From an uncultured Clostridia bacterium (GTDB lineage Bacteria; Bacillota; Clostridia; UMGS1810): a stretch of 24,536 bases of DNA. A model generated the notes under the pieces. It made no database searches. It saw only the letters and a program-made list of their open reading frames with translations, and had not been told where the DNA came from. The position numbers were made by a program, and so were the translations under genes. Positions 22,367 to 24,536 of the stretch are shown piece by piece. Position 1 is the stretch's first letter. Each line of letters begins with the position of its first letter. The DNA lies in the NCBI GenBank assembly GCA_937959315.1, contig CALGRC010000089.1:1-24536 (forward strand), read 5' to 3'.

Positions 22367-23236
22367 ATGAGAGTCAAAAAAGCAGTCATTCCCGCCGCAG
22401 GGCTGGGAACCCGGTTTTTGCCCGCTACCAAAGCACAGCCAAAAGAAATGCTTCCCATTGTGGACAAGCCGACCATCCAATATATTGTAGAAGAAGCGGT
22501 GCATTCAGGCATTGAGGATATCATTATTATCACCGGACGATCCAAACGCGCCATTGAAGACCATTTTGACAAATCCTACGAGCTGGAAGAAGAACTGAAA
22601 AAGCACAACAAGGAGGAGCTTTTGGAGCTGACACAGGAAATTTCCAACATGGTCAACCTCTATTACGTCCGGCAAAAGGAACCGCGCGGGCTGGGGCACG
22701 CCATCGGCTGCGCCAGGACCTTTATCGGCAACGAGCCGTTTGCCGTGCTTTTGGGCGACGACATTGTGGACGCGCAAACGCCATGCTTAAAGCAGATGAT
22801 TGACGTATTTGACGGCTGCCAGACCAGTGTGCTGGGAGTACAGACCGTCCGGCCAGAGGATGTATCCAAATACGGCATTGTAGCCGGACAGCAGGTGGGC
22901 GACCGGCTCTACCGGGTAGAAGATTTGGTAGAAAAGCCAAAAAAAGAAGAAGCGCCTTCCAATGTCGCTATCCTGGGCCGCTATATCATCACGCCGGAAA
23001 TTTTTGACTGCCTGGAACAGACCCGGCCGGGCGCAGGCGGGGAAATCCAGCTGACAGACGCCCTCAAGGCCCTGGCCGCAAAGCAGGAAATGTATGCCTA
23101 CGATTTTATCGGCCGCCGGTATGATGTGGGCAACAAGCAGGGCTTTTTGGAAGCCACCGTGGAATTTGCCCTCAAGCGGGAGGATTTGCGCAGCGGGTTC
23201 CTCGCCTATCTCAAGGGCGTTGTTGCAGGCCAATGA
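22367..23236 (+). CDS. galU: UTP-glucose-1-phosphate uridylyltransferase GalU/GtaB, 289 aa
   Basis: It makes UDP-glucose from UTP and glucose-1-phosphate for envelope sugars. The N-terminus VKKAVIPAAGLGTRFLPATK is the nucleotide-binding signature, followed by QPKEMLPIVDKPTIQYIVEEA. GLGHAI, LLGDDI, VEKPKKEEAPSN and GGEIQLTDAL are the further conserved segments. Length is normal. I chose the ATG at 22367 behind GAGAGGAGAG; the frame is open 60 codons upstream, overlapping the TtcA-like gene, but those residues are not family-like. Its TGA stop overlaps the ATG of tadA in the form ATGA. Confidence 0.96.
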   Translation: MRVKKAVIPAAGLGTRFLPATKAQPKEMLPIVDKPTIQYIVEEAVHSGIEDIIIITGRSKRAIEDHFDKSYELEEELKKHNKEELLELTQEISNMVNLYYVRQKEPRGLGHAIGCARTFIGNEPFAVLLGDDIVDAQTPCLKQMIDVFDGCQTSVLGVQTVRPEDVSKYGIVAGQQVGDRLYRVEDLVEKPKKEEAPSNVAILGRYIITPEIFDCLEQTRPGAGGEIQLTDALKALAAKQEMYAYDFIGRRYDVGNKQGFLEATVEFALKREDLRSGFLAYLKGVVAGQ

Positions 23237-23676
23237 CCGAAATGCAAACCGCCGTTGCGCAGGCGGAAGCGGCGTTTGCCATGGGGGAAATCCCGGTTGG
23301 GGCAGCCATTTTTCAAGGGCGGAAGCTGATTGCCGCCGCGCACAACCTGACCGAAACGGCACAAGACCCCACCGCGCACGCAGAAATCCTCGCCATCCGG
23401 CAGGCATGCCGGAAACTAGGCAGCCAGCGCCTAACCGGATGTGATCTGTACGTCACTTTAGAGCCCTGCCCCATGTGCGCAGGCGCCATTTTAAACGCCC
23501 GGCTGCGCGCTGTCTACATTGGTGCGCCCGACCCCAATGCCGGTGCATGCGGCTCCAAAACCGACCTTTTGTCCCGGCAATTTTTCAACCACCGGGCCGA
23601 TGTATTCCACGGCATTGAGGAAGAGCGGTGTACCGCATTGTTACATCAGTTTTTTGCACAGCTGCGCGAAAAATAA
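23233..23676 (+). CDS. tadA: tRNA-specific adenosine deaminase TadA, 147 aa
   Basis: TadA converts adenosine 34 of tRNA-Arg to inosine. The zinc deaminase motif is complete: HAE at 49-51 (His49 ligand, Glu51 proton shuttle) and PCPMC at 78-82 (Cys79, Cys82 ligands). The N-terminal FAMGEIPVGA and the later DPNAGACGS and FFNHR fit TadA rather than a cytidine or guanine deaminase. It overlaps galU by four bases (ATGA), so translation is coupled. The 68-base gap after it contains the promoter or leader of the next gene. No small SRP RNA, which often follows tadA in Firmicutes, is seen here. Confidence 0.95.
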   Translation: MTEMQTAVAQAEAAFAMGEIPVGAAIFQGRKLIAAAHNLTETAQDPTAHAEILAIRQACRKLGSQRLTGCDLYVTLEPCPMCAGAILNARLRAVYIGAPDPNAGACGSKTDLLSRQFFNHRADVFHGIEEERCTALLHQFFAQLREK

Positions 23677-23744
23677 ACATATCCCCCGGCTGGGGCGCAT
23701 AAGGTTACACTATGGAAGCTGTTTTCCTTAGAGGAGGGAATTTT

Positions 23745-24536
23745 ATGCGTCACTGTATCCGGGGGTTTTTTTGTATCCTGCTTATTTTTACTCTTGCCAT
23801 ACCGGCGCTTGCCGAAGATACCGCCGCGGGAGAACCGGAGCTCACCTGCCCGTCGGCACTGCTGATGGATTTTGCAACCGGAAAAATACTATATGAAAAA
23901 AACAGCCATGAACGCCGTCCGCTGGCCAGCGTCACCAAAATTATGACCATGCTGCTGACCATGGAGGCCATAGACAGCGGCAATTTACACTACGACGACA
24001 TGGTAACCGGCAGCGAGCATGCCAAAAGCATGGGCGGCTCCACCATTTTTTTAGACGCCGGGGAACAAATGAGCGTCCGTGATCTGCTCAAAGGGGTGGC
24101 GGTCGCATCGGGCAACGACGCGGCAGTGGCGCTGGCTGAGCACATTGGCGGCAGCGAGGAAGGGTTTGTCGCCATGATGAACCAGCGCGCCGGGCAGCTG
24201 GGGATGGCCGACACCCACTTTGTCAACTGCAATGGCCTGGACGCCGACGGCCACTATTCCAGCGCCTACGATATTGCGCTCATGAGCCGGGAACTGTTAA
24301 AGCACCCCGACATCCACAATTTTACTACCATTTGGATGGACTCGCTGCGGAACGGACAGTTTACCCTGTCCAATACCAACAAGCTCATCCGGTTTTACGA
24401 AGGCGCGACCGGCTTAAAAACCGGCTCCACCAGCCAGGCGCAGTTTTGCGTCAGTGCAACGGCCAAGCGGGATCATATGCACTTAATTGCCGTCATCATG
24501 GCTGCACCCACTTCCACCGACCGTGTGAGCGACGCC
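23745..24536 (+). CDS. D-alanyl-D-alanine carboxypeptidase (peptidase S11, PBP5/DacF type), 3' end outside window
   Basis: A low-molecular-weight penicillin-binding protein that trims the terminal D-Ala of peptidoglycan. It has a signal peptide (about 1-23, ending ALAE), and the three active-site motifs are complete: SxxK at ASVTK (Ser62, Lys65), SxN at ASGND (Ser122, Asn124) and KTG at LKTGS (225-227). GGAGGG stands six bases before the ATG. The 264 codons present have no stop; the C-terminal domain and membrane-binding helix are past the window edge. It may be a vegetative or a sporulation version (DacF), and the sequence here does not decide. Confidence 0.94.
   Translation, partial: MRHCIRGFFCILLIFTLAIPALAEDTAAGEPELTCPSALLMDFATGKILYEKNSHERRPLASVTKIMTMLLTMEAIDSGNLHYDDMVTGSEHAKSMGGSTIFLDAGEQMSVRDLLKGVAVASGNDAAVALAEHIGGSEEGFVAMMNQRAGQLGMADTHFVNCNGLDADGHYSSAYDIALMSRELLKHPDIHNFTTIWMDSLRNGQFTLSNTNKLIRFYEGATGLKTGSTSQAQFCVSATAKRDHMHLIAVIMAAPTSTDRVSDA

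Noticed and set aside
23677..23744. Small SRP RNA after tadA, and a terminator formed by CCCC/GGGG near 23685
   Set aside because: The gap is too short and lacks the conserved SRP loop; the hairpin has a tiny stem and no T run.
1..24536. CRISPR arrays, insertion sequences, phage structural genes, toxin-antitoxin pairs
   Set aside because: No regularly spaced repeats, transposase motifs or structural phage proteins were seen on either strand; the recombinase is the only mobility gene.

Overview
The window looks like the chromosome of a spore-forming member of the Clostridia with fairly high GC content. The evidence is a dgt-dnaG-rpoD block, a GerM-type lipoprotein behind a near-perfect mother-cell (sigma-E type) promoter, a ComEA-type protein, strong GGAGG ribosome sites, occasional TTG starts and tRNA genes without encoded CCA. 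An uncultured gut lineage such as Christensenellales would fit, but that is a guess.

Layout. (1) 1-4035 looks accessory. It holds the first codons of a secreted protein, a 684-aa secreted protein of unknown function, a 69-aa unknown protein and a large serine recombinase. The recombinase ends about 27 bp from a cut-off gene (4062-4202, minus) that reads like the N-terminus of a Cys-containing clostridial protein family, preceded by a sigma-K/E-like promoter. This arrangement is what one expects at the end of an integrated, possibly skin-like, element. (2) 4283-8033 (minus) holds gerM and the comEA / response regulator / histidine kinase row. (3) 8141-12834 (minus) is rpoD, dnaG, dgt and a flavodoxin-family protein. 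(4) 12863-14543 (minus) is purA and a DUF1858 protein. (5) 14546-18101 (minus) is a tight operon of HisD-like, HisB-like, HAD phosphatase and fumarase-beta-like genes. By eye, both His homologues lack catalytic or metal-binding residues, so the operon may not make histidine. (6) 18102-18414 is an AT-rich spacer with three clustered DnaA-box sequences and several inverted repeats; gene direction switches here. (7) 18415-24536 (plus) holds a stand-alone MetH reactivation-domain protein, metH with an in-frame TAA at codon 35, tRNA-Gly(GCC) with promoter and terminator, a TtcA-like tRNA thiolation enzyme, galU, tadA and a D-Ala-D-Ala carboxypeptidase cut by the window end.

Most of the window is ordinary housekeeping DNA. 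The parts that deserve attention are the recombinase next to the interrupted sporulation-like gene, the divergent HisD/HisB/HAD/fumarase-beta operon, the DnaA-box cluster at the divergent switch point, and the broken metH next to its separate reactivation protein.
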